Assembly: GCA_028689145.1 (NCBI GenBank)
Contig: JAQTWT010000004.1
Location: forward strand, 132,323-196,322
Reading direction: 5' to 3'
DNA from: Gallionella sp.
GTDB lineage: Bacteria; Pseudomonadota; Gammaproteobacteria; Burkholderiales; Gallionellaceae
DNA length: 64,000 nucleotides
A program made the translations under genes and the position numbers. Position 1 is the first letter of the stretch; the number at the start of each line of letters is the position of its first letter. The notes beneath the pieces are model-generated. The model ran no database searches. It saw only the letters and a list, made by a program, of their open reading frames with translations, and was not told where the DNA came from. Below, piece by piece: positions 1 to 7,666 of the stretch.

Positions 1-1
1 G

Positions 2-109
2 TGGGATGAGATTCTTAGCCCGAGCAGTTGGCTGGGCATGGCATTCATCATCGTGGGCGGTGTGTTAAGCTTACGGCTGAGTCCCAATATCAGCTCGAAA
101 AAGGAATAA
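2..109 (+). CDS. C-terminal end of a DMT/EamA-type membrane permease (partial)
   Basis: Only the last 35 codons are present; the gene enters from the left edge and ends at TAA 107-109. The visible part reads as a short acidic loop (WDEILSPSS), one hydrophobic helix (about LGMAFIIVGGVLSLRL) and a polar tail. A Glu just before the last helix followed by a G-x-x-(I/L)-x-x-G-G helix is the usual ending of EamA-domain (drug/metabolite transporter) permeases. The substrate cannot be inferred. The next gene starts 4 bases after the stop, so the two are probably co-transcribed. Confidence 0.55.
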   Translation, partial: WDEILSPSSWLGMAFIIVGGVLSLRLSPNISSKKE

Positions 110-113
110 TAAA

Positions 114-461
114 ATGATTACCCTCGAACAAACCGGCAATCTCGTCAACGTCGCTGTCCTCGGCGAATTCACCCTTGCCGATTTCAAGGCGTTTGAAGAA
201 AAAGCGCTGCACCAGCTCGAATTGCCCGGCCCGGAAAACCTGCTGTTCGACCTGCGCGCGATGATCGACTACACCGTGGACGTGGCCTGGGAAGAAATCA
301 AATTCTTCAGCCGCGAACACAACCACGACTTCAGCAAAATCGCCGTCGTCACCAGCGACCAGTGGCTCACCTGGCAGGCATGGCTGTCGCGGCTGTTCAT
401 CGACGCGGAAATTTCCGTATTTGCGGATTATGATGAGGCGCTGGCTTGGGTGCAGGGGTAA
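114..461 (+). CDS. SpoIIAA-like (STAS-fold) protein
   Basis: A 115-residue soluble protein. It begins MITLEQTGNLVNVAVLGEFT, continues with a DFKAFEEKALHQLE helix and a LLFDLRAMIDY strand/turn, and ends with an FADYDEALAWVQ helix. This matches the SpoIIAA-like family found widely in proteobacteria, which shares the STAS fold but usually lacks a proven partner switch. No phosphorylatable Ser in an anti-sigma-antagonist context is obvious. It follows the permease end by 4 bases and likely shares its transcript. Role unknown; membrane or lipid association has been suggested for the family. Confidence 0.7.
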   Translation: MITLEQTGNLVNVAVLGEFTLADFKAFEEKALHQLELPGPENLLFDLRAMIDYTVDVAWEEIKFFSREHNHDFSKIAVVTSDQWLTWQAWLSRLFIDAEISVFADYDEALAWVQG

Positions 462-511
462 AGTAGAAAAAATGCGAGCACGGCCTCTTTAATCACAAAT
501 TACCTTACACC

Positions 512-985
512 ATGACCGACGCAACTGAAAGGGAGGTGGAAGCATTCCGCCGCTTTCTCCAATTGCTGCCTCACGGAGAAGGGATCGAGCTCATCTTACT
601 GAAGGCGCATCTCTTGATTGAAGAACAAGTGCGCCAAATCATAAAGGAAAGGCTAAGCAATCCATCTGCACTTGATGATGCCCGCATTGAGTGTTATCAG
701 GCCATTTGTATGGCACAGGCGTTCTTCCCGCCGGACTTTCAGCCTTGGCTCTGGGACGGATTGAAGAAGCTAAACAAGATCAGAAACGACATTGCTCACA
801 ATGTTGAACCAGTTGGGCTAGAGGATCGAATAGATCATCTTGTTACCGCGTATCCATTTGGCTATCATTGTGCTGACGACGACAAGCTTGCGCGCTTTGA
901 AATTTCTATGTGGTGTCTTTTTACTACCGTGTCGGAGCTGGTGGAACAAAACAATAGAGTTATAAGCACGAGTAGGGTGCAATAA
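512..985 (+). CDS. HEPN-like hypothetical protein
   Basis: A 157-residue, mostly helical soluble protein. Residues 91-96 read RNDIAH, an R-x4-H motif preceded by KLNKI, which is the typical active-site signature of HEPN-fold RNases and of HEPN-type toxins or immunity proteins. No nucleotidyltransferase (MNT) partner lies next to it. The gene is more AT-rich than its neighbours and is followed by a broken toxin-antitoxin pair, which suggests horizontally acquired DNA. Its last codons (VQ-stop) lie inside a palindromic repeat at 976-1002, so the C-terminus may have been created by that insertion. RNase activity is inferred from the motif only. Confidence 0.55.
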   Translation: MTDATEREVEAFRRFLQLLPHGEGIELILLKAHLLIEEQVRQIIKERLSNPSALDDARIECYQAICMAQAFFPPDFQPWLWDGLKKLNKIRNDIAHNVEPVGLEDRIDHLVTAYPFGYHCADDDKLARFEISMWCLFTTVSELVEQNNRVISTSRVQ

Positions 986-1002
986 GCGTAGCGCATTGCA
1001 CC
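976..1002. repeat. Palindromic repeat of the GGTGCAAT...ATTGCACC type
   Basis: GGTGCAAT (976-983) and ATTGCACC (995-1002) are perfect inverted 8-mers, with an inner GCG/CGC pair around TAG, giving a strong hairpin. Repeats of this kind are scattered through many proteobacterial genomes. Here the left arm supplies the stop codon (983-985) of the HEPN-like gene. Confidence 0.7.
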
Positions 1003-1133
1003 GGATTGCAGTCGCCAGATGCGGCGCAACGAATAATAGTGCGCAATAATAGGGGACAAACCACGGTTTCGCTGTTGTTCCAGCCTGACCTGAAGCATTA
1101 GTGTGTTTTTCGAAGAAGGGTACAACGCGCAAT

Positions 1134-1361
1134 ATGAACAATATCTCCATTGCCGATATTCTTGAGCTTCCGGTACAGGAACGTATTCGTCTCGTTGAGC
1201 TAATCTGGGACAGCGTTGCTGTGGTTCCCGATGCGGTGGAGGTTTCGCCTGCGCTGAAGGCCGAGCTCGAAGCACGCTTGGCGGAGTTTGAGGCTAACCC
1301 GGAAGCCGGTTATTCTTGGAGTGAAGTAAAAGTAGCCGCTCTTGCGAAAATCAGGCAATGA
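1134..1361 (+). CDS. Antitoxin of addiction module (PF09720-type, RelB/ParD-like)
   Basis: A 75-residue protein, MNNISIADILELPVQERIRL at the start, then VELIWDSVA and a C-terminal WSEVKVAALAKI. This is the recognisable pattern of the short 'unstable antitoxin' (TIGR02574) family, which neutralises ParE/RelE toxins by wrapping them with its C-terminal half. The ATG at 1134 is preferred over the upstream GTG at 1101 because the family starts close to the (I/L)xxLPxxER motif. The stop overlaps the next start in an ATGA arrangement, as expected for a translationally coupled toxin, but that toxin is truncated. Confidence 0.75.
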   Translation: MNNISIADILELPVQERIRLVELIWDSVAVVPDAVEVSPALKAELEARLAEFEANPEAGYSWSEVKVAALAKIRQ

Positions 1362-1492
1362 ACCTTGCCATCAATTTCCATTGTGCTGCCAATGCAGAGT
1401 TCGTCGAAGCCAGTGCATGGTATTCGCCTCGGGTGGCATCAACTTCAGTGTGTTGCGGGTGTAGTGACCGGCCAGTCGCGCCGGTTCGTTGA
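1358..1492 (+). pseudogene. Truncated ParE/RelE-type toxin remnant
   Basis: The reading frame starts at ATG 1358, overlapping the antitoxin stop by 4 bases. About 27 residues (MNLAINFHCAANAEFVEASA then WYSPRVA) match the N-terminus of ParE-family plasmid-stabilisation toxins: beta strand, then the AxxEFxEAxxWY helix. Similarity then ceases abruptly and a short unrelated tail runs to TGA 1490-1492. The catalytic and core strands of a ~95-residue toxin are missing. This is a broken toxin next to an intact antitoxin. The DNA after the breakpoint (about 1435-1500) reads in the opposite direction as a short open stretch (VNEPARLAGHYTRNTLKLM) that I do not recognise. Confidence 0.65.
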
Positions 1493-1550
1493 CGCGGATT
1501 TACCGCTGTTTACCGGGAGCCGCGAGGCGCACGCTTAGTTGTTTATCAAA

Positions 1551-1856
1551 TTACAGGATTGCGAATAGCTTGTTGAAATGGGCAAGCTCCAGTAATTGCG
1601 CCATTTTCCGGCTGGGGTTGCGCAACAGTACGGTTTTTTCTGCCGCCAGTGCGCGTTCGCGCAACAGAAATAACATTCCGAGCGATGCGCTGTTGCAATG
1701 CTCGACACCGGAAATTTCGATTTCCAGAGTCCCCACCCCGGCTTGTTGCAACAGCGGCTCATAGGCATCCCTAAAGTGCCGGTGTTTGCTGGAATCGAAA
1801 CGCCCGGAAATTCTGATGATCGCCCGGTCGGCTATATTTGACGTGCTTATATCCAT
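1551..1856 (-). CDS. STAS-domain anti-sigma factor antagonist-like protein
   Basis: A 101-residue STAS protein: IIRISGRFDSSKHRHFRDAY, then LEIEISGVEHCNSASLGMLF and LLRERALAAEKTVLLRNPS. The 'CNSASLGML' segment is the loop that carries the phosphorylatable Ser in SpoIIAA/BtrV-type antagonists. The ATG at 1856 is preceded by AAAGG about 8 bases upstream; the upstream in-frame start at 1895 lacks such support. It lies 49 bases downstream of the chemoreceptor gene on the same strand, so the two probably form one operon and may act in one signalling pathway. No serine kinase or phosphatase is encoded nearby. Confidence 0.8.
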   Translation of the reverse strand: MDISTSNIADRAIIRISGRFDSSKHRHFRDAYEPLLQQAGVGTLEIEISGVEHCNSASLGMLFLLRERALAAEKTVLLRNPSRKMAQLLELAHFNKLFAIL

Positions 1857-1905
1857 GTTGCGGCCTTTGTGAAATATACGCAATAAAGAACGCATCCCGA
1901 GTCTG

Positions 1906-3513
1906 TTACGCCCTGATGGAATGTTCGAAATGCTTTACCAAATGAGCGAGTTCGGATGAGGTGTAGGCAAGATTTTTCATCCCGTCGTCAATGGCTCCGA
2001 GACTGCTGTGATTGGAATCCGTCATCGAGCAAATCTGTTCCATGTTTTTCGATACGTCGTTTGCCGCAGTTTTTTGCTCCATGAACGCCACTGCCACCGA
2101 TTGGGTGACTGCGCACGCCGAATTTGCGGCCGTCAGGATTTGATGCAGTTTTTCATCGCTGGCATGAATGTGTTCCATGCCGAGCTTCACGTCATCGACT
2201 GCCGCATCCATGATGGACACCACGCTGCCGGTGGTGGTGCAAATTTGTTCCACCATCCTGGTGATATCCACCGTGCTGTTGCTGGTCCGCTCCGCCAGTT
2301 TTCTAACTTCGTCGGCCACCACGGCAAATCCCCGGCCCGATTCGCCGGCCCGCGCGGCTTCGATGGCGGCATTCAGTGCCAGCAGATTGGTTTGTGCGGC
2401 GATCTCGTTGATGGTCTGGGTAATCTGACCGATCTTTTGCATTTCCACATTGAGGTCATGGATCATCCCGCTGGCCGCGATGACAGACCCTTCCGTTTTT
2501 TTGCTGGAATGCAGGTTTTGCGTCATGAGTTGTTTGCCCGATTCGACAACCGAGGTTACCTGTGAAGAAAATTCGGTTGCGGCACTGGTATTGTTCACCA
2601 CATCGGAAATGGACAAACTCATTTGTTCAAGGGCGGCCCTGATCGAGGACACGCGATCCGTCTGCAATACAAAATTTTCGGAGAGTTGCGCGATCAGCCG
2701 CTCGGTTTCCACCGTGCTATTGGCGACAATGCCGGAAGCGGCGAATACATCGACAATGATGGCGCGCAAATTGATGCGCATGGATTCTATCGCCATGGAA
2801 AGATGCGCGATCTCGTCGTCGCGATTGAATGTCAATCTGTGGTTCAGGTTGCCTTCCGCAATTTTTTGCAGTGCGGCGATTGCCGCCTTGACCGGCACAC
2901 CGACAGACTGATGCGTCCAATGCGAGGTGAGTATTGCGACAAAAATACCGGCGGCGATCAGCGCGATTGAAACCAGCGGGCTTTCATTCATAACGGCACT
3001 GCTTGCCAGCAATATCACGAGTGCCGCCAGCCCGGCATTGACACGAAACTGCAGCGACAGTCGCTCCATGAAACTGCTGCTCATGGTCGGCGTGAGTGTC
3101 GCTTGTTTGTCTGCGACCCGGCGATACAGCGCTTCGGCTCCCCGAATATCTGGCTGGCTTGGCTTGCTCCGCACGGATTTGTAACCGATCAGTTTGCCGT
3201 TTTGATGGATGCCGGTCACATAAGCCTCAACCCAATAGTAATCGCCATTTTTGCAGCGGTTTTTAACGATGCCTCGCCATGGTCTGCCCGCTTTGATCGT
3301 ATTCCATAAATCAGCAAAGGCTTCGGGTGGCATATCCGGATGACGAACGATATTGTGGTTCTTGCCGATCAGGGCTTCACGATCAAATCCGCTGACGGCA
3401 ATAAAAGCATCGTTTACATAGGTAATTTCGCCCTTCAGGTTGGTTTCTGAAACGATGGGTCTGACAGGGTCGACTTCGCGCGCTATATTGGTAACGGGCA
3501 GATTGATTTTCAT
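1906..3513 (-). CDS. Aer-like PAS-domain methyl-accepting chemotaxis protein
   Basis: A 535-residue receptor. Residues ~20-125 form an Aer-type PAS domain ([15 protein letters not shown] ... [13 protein letters not shown] ... YYWVEAYV), which in Aer binds FAD and senses redox or oxygen. Two hydrophobic helices at ~155-205 ([26 protein letters not shown]) are followed by a HAMP region and a cytoplasmic signalling domain. That domain has the invariant hairpin tip ([37 protein letters not shown]). There is no periplasmic ligand domain. The start at 3513 is chosen because the PAS region begins right after it; an in-frame extension to 3660 exists but is not domain-like. Energy taxis is the likely role. 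Confidence 0.85.
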   Translation of the reverse strand: MKINLPVTNIAREVDPVRPIVSETNLKGEITYVNDAFIAVSGFDREALIGKNHNIVRHPDMPPEAFADLWNTIKAGRPWRGIVKNRCKNGDYYWVEAYVTGIHQNGKLIGYKSVRSKPSQPDIRGAEALYRRVADKQATLTPTMSSSFMERLSLQFRVNAGLAALVILLASSAVMNESPLVSIALIAAGIFVAILTSHWTHQSVGVPVKAAIAALQKIAEGNLNHRLTFNRDDEIAHLSMAIESMRINLRAIIVDVFAASGIVANSTVETERLIAQLSENFVLQTDRVSSIRAALEQMSLSISDVVNNTSAATEFSSQVTSVVESGKQLMTQNLHSSKKTEGSVIAASGMIHDLNVEMQKIGQITQTINEIAAQTNLLALNAAIEAARAGESGRGFAVVADEVRKLAERTSNSTVDITRMVEQICTTTGSVVSIMDAAVDDVKLGMEHIHASDEKLHQILTAANSACAVTQSVAVAFMEQKTAANDVSKNMEQICSMTDSNHSSLGAIDDGMKNLAYTSSELAHLVKHFEHSIRA

Positions 3514-3868
3514 TGCAGTTTCATGCTTTTTGAAATTGAATAAACCATGTAATACAGATGGCGTGGCAGGTTTTTTAACCGACAAACGTCCAAAAAGCGT
3601 CCATTGGATGAACGCTGCAAAATGGCCTTTCGGGGAAGCGTGATTGATTTGTAATTGCAAGCGGATGGCAGTTGCCCCGTGATGCCGGTCTTATTGCGTA
3701 TTTGAGCGGGGTGATATAGACCGATAATGCCGTAATAATTCGGCTGGAGAATGGTGAACTTCTTCGCGCATTTTCTATCCAATTCTGCGCTTGAAAAAAC
3801 GGGGATACGCCCCAATATAGCGATTGGCGCCAAACTGCGCGCCGTATTTTGATGGAGGAACAGAGAGT

Positions 3869-4750
3869 ATGAAACGGATTTTCTTGTTTATTGTGACCAA
3901 TTTGGCGGTGGTGGCTGTCATCAGTATCACCTTGCGCCTGCTCGGTGTGGATCGCTGGGTGGACGAAACCGGCGGCATCAATTTCAGCGCCTTGCTGGTG
4001 TTGTCGGCGGTGATCGGTTTTGCCGGTTCGCTGGTTTCGCTGGCGATGTCCAAGTGGTCGGCCAAGCGCATGGTCGGCGCGCAGGTCATCGAGAATCCGA
4101 TTGACCCGACCGAACGCTGGCTGGTGGATACCGTGCGCAAGCAGGCGGGTGTTGCGGGCATCGGCATGCCGGAAGTGGCGATCTACGACGCGCCCGACGT
4201 GAACGCGTTTGCCACCGGCTGGAACCGCAACAATGCGCTGGTGGCGGTGAGCACCGGGCTGCTGCACAGCATGAGCCGCGACGAGGCGGAAGCGGTGTTG
4301 GCGCACGAGATCAGCCACGTCGCCAACGGCGACATGGTGACGCTGGCGCTGATTCAGGGCGTGGTGAACACCTTCGTGATCTTCTTCGCCAAGCTGTTCG
4401 GTTATTTTGTGGATCGCGTGCTGCTCAAGAATGACGGCCGCAACGGCCCCGGCATCGGCGCATTCGCCGCCGAGATCGTGGCGCAACTGGTGTTGGGCGT
4501 GCTGGCCAGCATCATCGTGATGTGGTTCTCGCGCCAGCGCGAATTCCGTGCCGATGCGGGCGGTGCCGATCTGGCTGGGCGCAATAAGATGATCGCCGCG
4601 CTGGAACGTTTAAAGATGAACCACGAGCAGGCAGTCTTGCCGGAAAAAATCGCCGCATTCGGTATTTCCGGCGGACGCAGCTTCTCCAGATTGTTCATGA
4701 CCCATCCGCCGCTGGAAGAGCGCATCGAGGCGCTGCGTTCCGGGAGATAA
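3869..4750 (+). CDS. htpX: Membrane protease HtpX
   Basis: A 293-residue M48B zinc metalloprotease of the inner membrane that degrades misfolded membrane proteins. N-terminal helices (residues 1-20 and ~40-58) precede the cytoplasmic protease domain. The zinc motif HEISH is at residues 146-150, and the third ligand region [14 protein letters not shown] follows two more membrane helices (~160-180 and ~195-215). Start ATG 3869 has a GGAGG upstream (about 3854-3858). Length and layout match E. coli HtpX (293 residues). It stands alone, followed by a palindrome and a strong bidirectional terminator. Confidence 0.95.
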   Translation: MKRIFLFIVTNLAVVAVISITLRLLGVDRWVDETGGINFSALLVLSAVIGFAGSLVSLAMSKWSAKRMVGAQVIENPIDPTERWLVDTVRKQAGVAGIGMPEVAIYDAPDVNAFATGWNRNNALVAVSTGLLHSMSRDEAEAVLAHEISHVANGDMVTLALIQGVVNTFVIFFAKLFGYFVDRVLLKNDGRNGPGIGAFAAEIVAQLVLGVLASIIVMWFSRQREFRADAGGADLAGRNKMIAALERLKMNHEQAVLPEKIAAFGISGGRSFSRLFMTHPPLEERIEALRSGR

Positions 4751-4760
4751 GTGAAATATC

Positions 4761-4788
4761 GTAGGGGCGCGATTAATCTCGCCCCTAC
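4761..4788. repeat. GTAGGGGCG...CGCCCCTAC hairpin repeat, copy 1 (single arm)
   Basis: GTAGGGGCG (4761-4769) pairs with CGCCCCTAC (4780-4788) around GATTAATC, with one mismatch. Related hairpins occur at 27809-27879, 41550-41620 and 61546-61575. It lies 10 bases after the htpX stop. Confidence 0.75.
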
Positions 4789-4833
4789 CCTAGTGCGAAT
4801 CGGATTGGAATAATGATTGTAATAACGGACATG

Positions 4834-4863
4834 AAAAAGGCCTGCACAAGCAGGCCTTTTTTA
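4834..4863. terminator. Bidirectional intrinsic terminator between htpX and mlaA
   Basis: A perfect 12-bp stem: AAAAAGGCCTGC (4834-4845) with GCAGGCCTTTTT (4850-4861), loop ACAA. It has a T-run on either strand, as expected between convergent genes. Confidence 0.9.
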
Positions 4864-4883
4864 TCGGGTGTGTTTACTGTTCA

Positions 4884-5025
4884 GAGAGCCTCTAGACATT
4901 CAGAGTTCGCCCAAATGCAAGGCGCGGAAAAAATTTCGCCGCGCCGCATATGGGTTATATGTAAGCAAGAAATTTTTTACGCAACGCAGCAGTTGGGATG
5001 AAATCTGGATTTCTAGAGGTTCTCT
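4884..5025. mobile_element. MITE-like element, copy 1
   Basis: A 142-bp sequence with imperfect terminal inverted repeats (AGAGAGCCTCTAGA at 4884-4897; TCTAGAGGTTCTCT at 5012-5025; inner similarity extends to ~30 bp). It carries the same internal sequence as the element at 49144-49285, in the opposite orientation, including GCAAGAAATTTTTTACGCAA and CAACGCAGCAGTTGGGATGA. It is too short to encode a transposase. The right end directly abuts the stop codon of mlaA (TTA at 5026-5028 on this strand). No clear target duplication is visible for this copy. Confidence 0.8.
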
Positions 5026-5928
5026 TTAACGGATGCCGTTGCGCTGCTCCACCCATAGTTGGTGAACATTTTGCTGCGGATACTGTGCCTGGCTCAGCTC
5101 AAACGCGGCAGGGGTGGCGGGTTGCTGCGCGATTGAGGCATCGCTTGCCGGGACGGTGGCGGCAGGTGCATCAGCCAGCTGTGCCGATGGCTCGCCGGGA
5201 AGAGACGCGTGCGGCTTTACGCTATCTTCTTCCTCATCGTCGTATTTTTCACGCGGCGGTTCGCCGTCGTATACTTGGTTTTTGAGACGCAACAAGTAGG
5301 CATCGCGGGTAAATTCGTAGCGATCCAGCGCGGCCTCGTCCAATACCTTTTCCTGATCCAGAAGTTGGGAACGGCGGTTGATTTTTTTGGTTACAAGCAG
5401 CTGGTTGCGGGTACGCATATGTTTGACACGGCGAAGCTTGCTCGGACGGCTGTCCGCAACCATGCCGACGCTGTCGCGTAGCGTGCTCGGCCCCAGGATG
5501 GGCAGCACGATGTAAGGGCCGTTGCCGACTCCCCAGTAGCCCAGCGTCTGGCCGAAGTCTTCGTCGTGTTTTTCCAGCCGGCCAGTTACATCGAGCAGGC
5601 CGAATATGCCGAAAGTGCTATTGAACAAAAAGCGCGAGCCATCGGATGCGGCTTGGACGAATTTGAATTGCAGCAGGTCGTTGGCGGTGACGATGACATC
5701 ATCCAGATTGGAGAAAAAGTTGCTCACCATGATTTTGCCGGGAACCGGCATCACGGCGTTATAGCCTTGCGCGACCGGTTTGGATACGGCTTTGTCCACA
5801 GCATCGTTAAATTGATACACGCCGCGATTGAACGATTCCAGCGGGTCGGCAGGATTATTCGCGTGCGTGGAAGCGCAGCCGGTTAACGCGGCTGCTGAGA
5901 GTGCTATCAAAATACGGATGAGATTCAT
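5026..5928 (-). CDS. mlaA: Outer-membrane lipoprotein MlaA (VacJ)
   Basis: A 300-residue lipoprotein of the Mla pathway that removes mislocalised phospholipids from the outer leaflet of the outer membrane. A signal peptide ends in lipobox LTGC (Cys ~18). The core then shows DPLESFNRGVYQFNDAVDKA, NFFSNLDDV, RFLFNSTFGIFGLLDVTG and DFGQTLGYWGVGNGPYIVLP, all hallmark VacJ segments. A family-typical core is followed by a ~75-residue low-complexity Ala/Pro/Gln-rich tail. Start ATG 5928 is chosen at the signal peptide. The stop codon is directly next to the end of a MITE-like element, so the final residues may have been set by that insertion. The mlaBCDEF genes are not in this window. Confidence 0.92.
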   Translation of the reverse strand: MNLIRILIALSAAALTGCASTHANNPADPLESFNRGVYQFNDAVDKAVSKPVAQGYNAVMPVPGKIMVSNFFSNLDDVIVTANDLLQFKFVQAASDGSRFLFNSTFGIFGLLDVTGRLEKHDEDFGQTLGYWGVGNGPYIVLPILGPSTLRDSVGMVADSRPSKLRRVKHMRTRNQLLVTKKINRRSQLLDQEKVLDEAALDRYEFTRDAYLLRLKNQVYDGEPPREKYDDEEEDSVKPHASLPGEPSAQLADAPAATVPASDASIAQQPATPAAFELSQAQYPQQNVHQLWVEQRNGIR

Positions 5929-6131
5929 AATCGTTTGGTTCGCTGTAATGTGCATGATTATATGCGGTTTGGGCACTTTCGGTAAAGTTAACCGGGACGT
6001 TGAGGATGCTCCTTGTGGTAGCAATTACCGGGATGCCAGTATCTAACCGCGCGGCACAACATGCACATGCCTGTAAGTCTGCTAGAATAAACCGGTTGTA
6101 ATAGGAAATTAACCCAGACTTCCATTGATTC

Positions 6132-6905
6132 ATGACGATAGTTGCAGTATTTAACCAGAAGGGCGGGGTAGGCAAAACTACCACTTCGCTCAATCTTGCC
6201 GCCGCGCTGGCGCGCCGCGGGCATAAATCGGTAGGCATCGATCTTGATCCGCAGGCGCAATTCGGCTCGATTGTCGGTGTTTCCGCCCATTCCGGCGATG
6301 ACAGCATTTACAGCCTGTTTCAGCGAAACCGTCCGTTGCGTGAAGTGATTCAGGAGTCAACCTGCGGTATCGGTATGATCCCGTCGCACATAGAGTTGTC
6401 CAAAGTGGATGCTTTATATGGCAAAGGTTACAACGCGATCAACAAGCTGAATCTGAGTTTGCAGGCGGAAAAAACGGAGAACGGAAACAGGCACTGGGTA
6501 ATCGACTGTTCTCCGCTGGTTGGAGTGCTTTCTTTGAATGCCATCTTTGCCTGCGATGGTGTCATTGTTCCGATGTCTGCGGATTACCTGTCTTTCAAGG
6601 GGGCCATCCAGATTCAGAAGACCCTCAAGGCGCTGGAACGGGTGTTGAAACGCCGCGTAAACCGCCGTTATCTGCTTACCCGTTTCGATTCGCGGCGACG
6701 TATGGCACGGGATGTTTTGCTGATGGCTGAAACGGAATTCGGCACGGATGTGTGCCGGACGCTGATTGCCGAAAACGTCAGTCTGGCTGAAAGCCCGTCG
6801 CTGAATAAAACCATTTTCGAGCATTCGCCCAGCAGTCGCGGGGCGCGCGATTACGATGCGCTGCTTGATGAATTGATAGCCGACGGGTTTATCGGAAACC
6901 CCTGA
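6132..6905 (+). CDS. Orphan ParA/Soj-family ATPase
   Basis: A 257-residue P-loop ATPase with the deviant Walker A KGGVGKTT (residues 10-17), Walker A' region GIDLDPQAQ and switch region VIDCSPLVG (where most ParA proteins have D-x-P-P). These ATPases bind DNA or membrane as ATP dimers and position plasmids, chromosome origins or protein clusters. There is no parB downstream and no parS-like iteron visible; the next gene is convergent. The position alone suggests an orphan ParA that positions a protein cargo rather than a partition system, but that is inference. Confidence 0.85.
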   Translation: MTIVAVFNQKGGVGKTTTSLNLAAALARRGHKSVGIDLDPQAQFGSIVGVSAHSGDDSIYSLFQRNRPLREVIQESTCGIGMIPSHIELSKVDALYGKGYNAINKLNLSLQAEKTENGNRHWVIDCSPLVGVLSLNAIFACDGVIVPMSADYLSFKGAIQIQKTLKALERVLKRRVNRRYLLTRFDSRRRMARDVLLMAETEFGTDVCRTLIAENVSLAESPSLNKTIFEHSPSSRGARDYDALLDELIADGFIGNP

Positions 6906-6965
6906 TGGTCCATGATGCTGTGCGCTGCCCGAAGCGGCAGGCGTTTGTCCAATACCGCTAAAGCA

Positions 6966-7181
6966 TCAACTGTGTTTGACGATCAGCGATAACACATCCT
7001 CGATATCCGCCGACTGTGACAGATCTTTTTCGGAATTAACGGCTTTGCTTTGCGTCACTTGGCAATGGTAGTACATCTGGCGCAGCTTGCGTTCTGCATC
7101 CGGCAAATCTGTACCGAAAATCTGGACACTCTCGACTTTTTGTCCATCCCGTGTAATCACGGAAAAATCGAACTTTGGCAT
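6966..7181 (-). CDS. Small conserved-looking hypothetical protein
   Basis: A 71-residue soluble protein, MPKFDFSVITRDGQKVESVQ, then DLPDAERKLRQMYYHCQVTQ and an acidic C-terminus. I do not recognise a family. Start ATG 7181 is chosen; it is preceded on its strand by a run of eight G (7183-7190), which is the only Shine-Dalgarno-like sequence. An alternative TTG at 7205 would place the G-run inside the coding region (Leu-Gly-Gly-Gly-Met). It is convergent with the ParA gene and divergent from the ferredoxin gene. Confidence 0.6.
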   Translation of the reverse strand: MPKFDFSVITRDGQKVESVQIFGTDLPDAERKLRQMYYHCQVTQSKAVNSEKDLSQSADIEDVLSLIVKHS

Positions 7182-7342
7182 ACCCCCCCCAAGAAAATTA
7201 CTCAAGCATTGAATTTTATCGTGCTGTAAATACAGTTGCGATTATGCGTGCAGCCGTATTGTAACTTGTGTATTGTCGCCATGCGCGTTTCTTGTGAACG
7301 CTCTGCTAGAATGCTTTGACTTCGATTAGCTGGGGTATCACC

Positions 7343-7666
7343 ATGACTTATGTCGTTTCGGAAAATTGCATCCGGTGCAAGTACACGGATTGCGTGGAAG
7401 TGTGTCCGGTGGACTGCTTCCGCGAAGGGCCGAATTTTCTGGTGATCGACCCGGACGAATGCATCGATTGCTCGCTGTGCGTGGCGGAATGTCCGGCGGG
7501 GGCGATCTTTGCAGATGATGATCTGCCGCAGGAACAGCGCCGCTTCATCGCGCTGAACGCCGAGCTGGCCAAACTGTGGAAGCCCATCTTTGGGAAAAAG
7601 GACGCGCCCGCCGATGCCGACGAGTGGCTCAACGTGAAAGATAAATTCCACCTGTTGCAGCGGTGA
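7343..7666 (+). CDS. fdxA: 7Fe ferredoxin FdxA
   Basis: A 107-residue seven-iron ferredoxin. The N-terminal half carries [17 protein letters not shown] (Cys at 9, 12, 17, 21, 25) and [12 protein letters not shown] (Cys at 40, 43, 46, 50), the pattern that binds one 3Fe-4S and one 4Fe-4S cluster. The C-terminal ~50 residues ([13 protein letters not shown]) are the usual helical extension of the FdxA family. It is a cytosolic electron carrier. The stop overlaps the GTG start of the AddB-like nuclease gene (GTGA), so the two are translationally coupled. The downstream protein has its own Fe-S staple. Confidence 0.92.
   Translation: MTYVVSENCIRCKYTDCVEVCPVDCFREGPNFLVIDPDECIDCSLCVAECPAGAIFADDDLPQEQRRFIALNAELAKLWKPIFGKKDAPADADEWLNVKDKFHLLQR

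Noticed and set aside
3575..4486. Minus-strand open frame of 303 codons opposite htpX
   Set aside because: Antisense to htpX with atypical His/Arg-rich composition.
4813..5001. Small open frame sharing the peptide KISPRRI...ICKQEIF...ATQQLG with one at 49168-49389
   Set aside because: The similarity comes from both lying in the two MITE copies; it is not evidence for a conserved protein.
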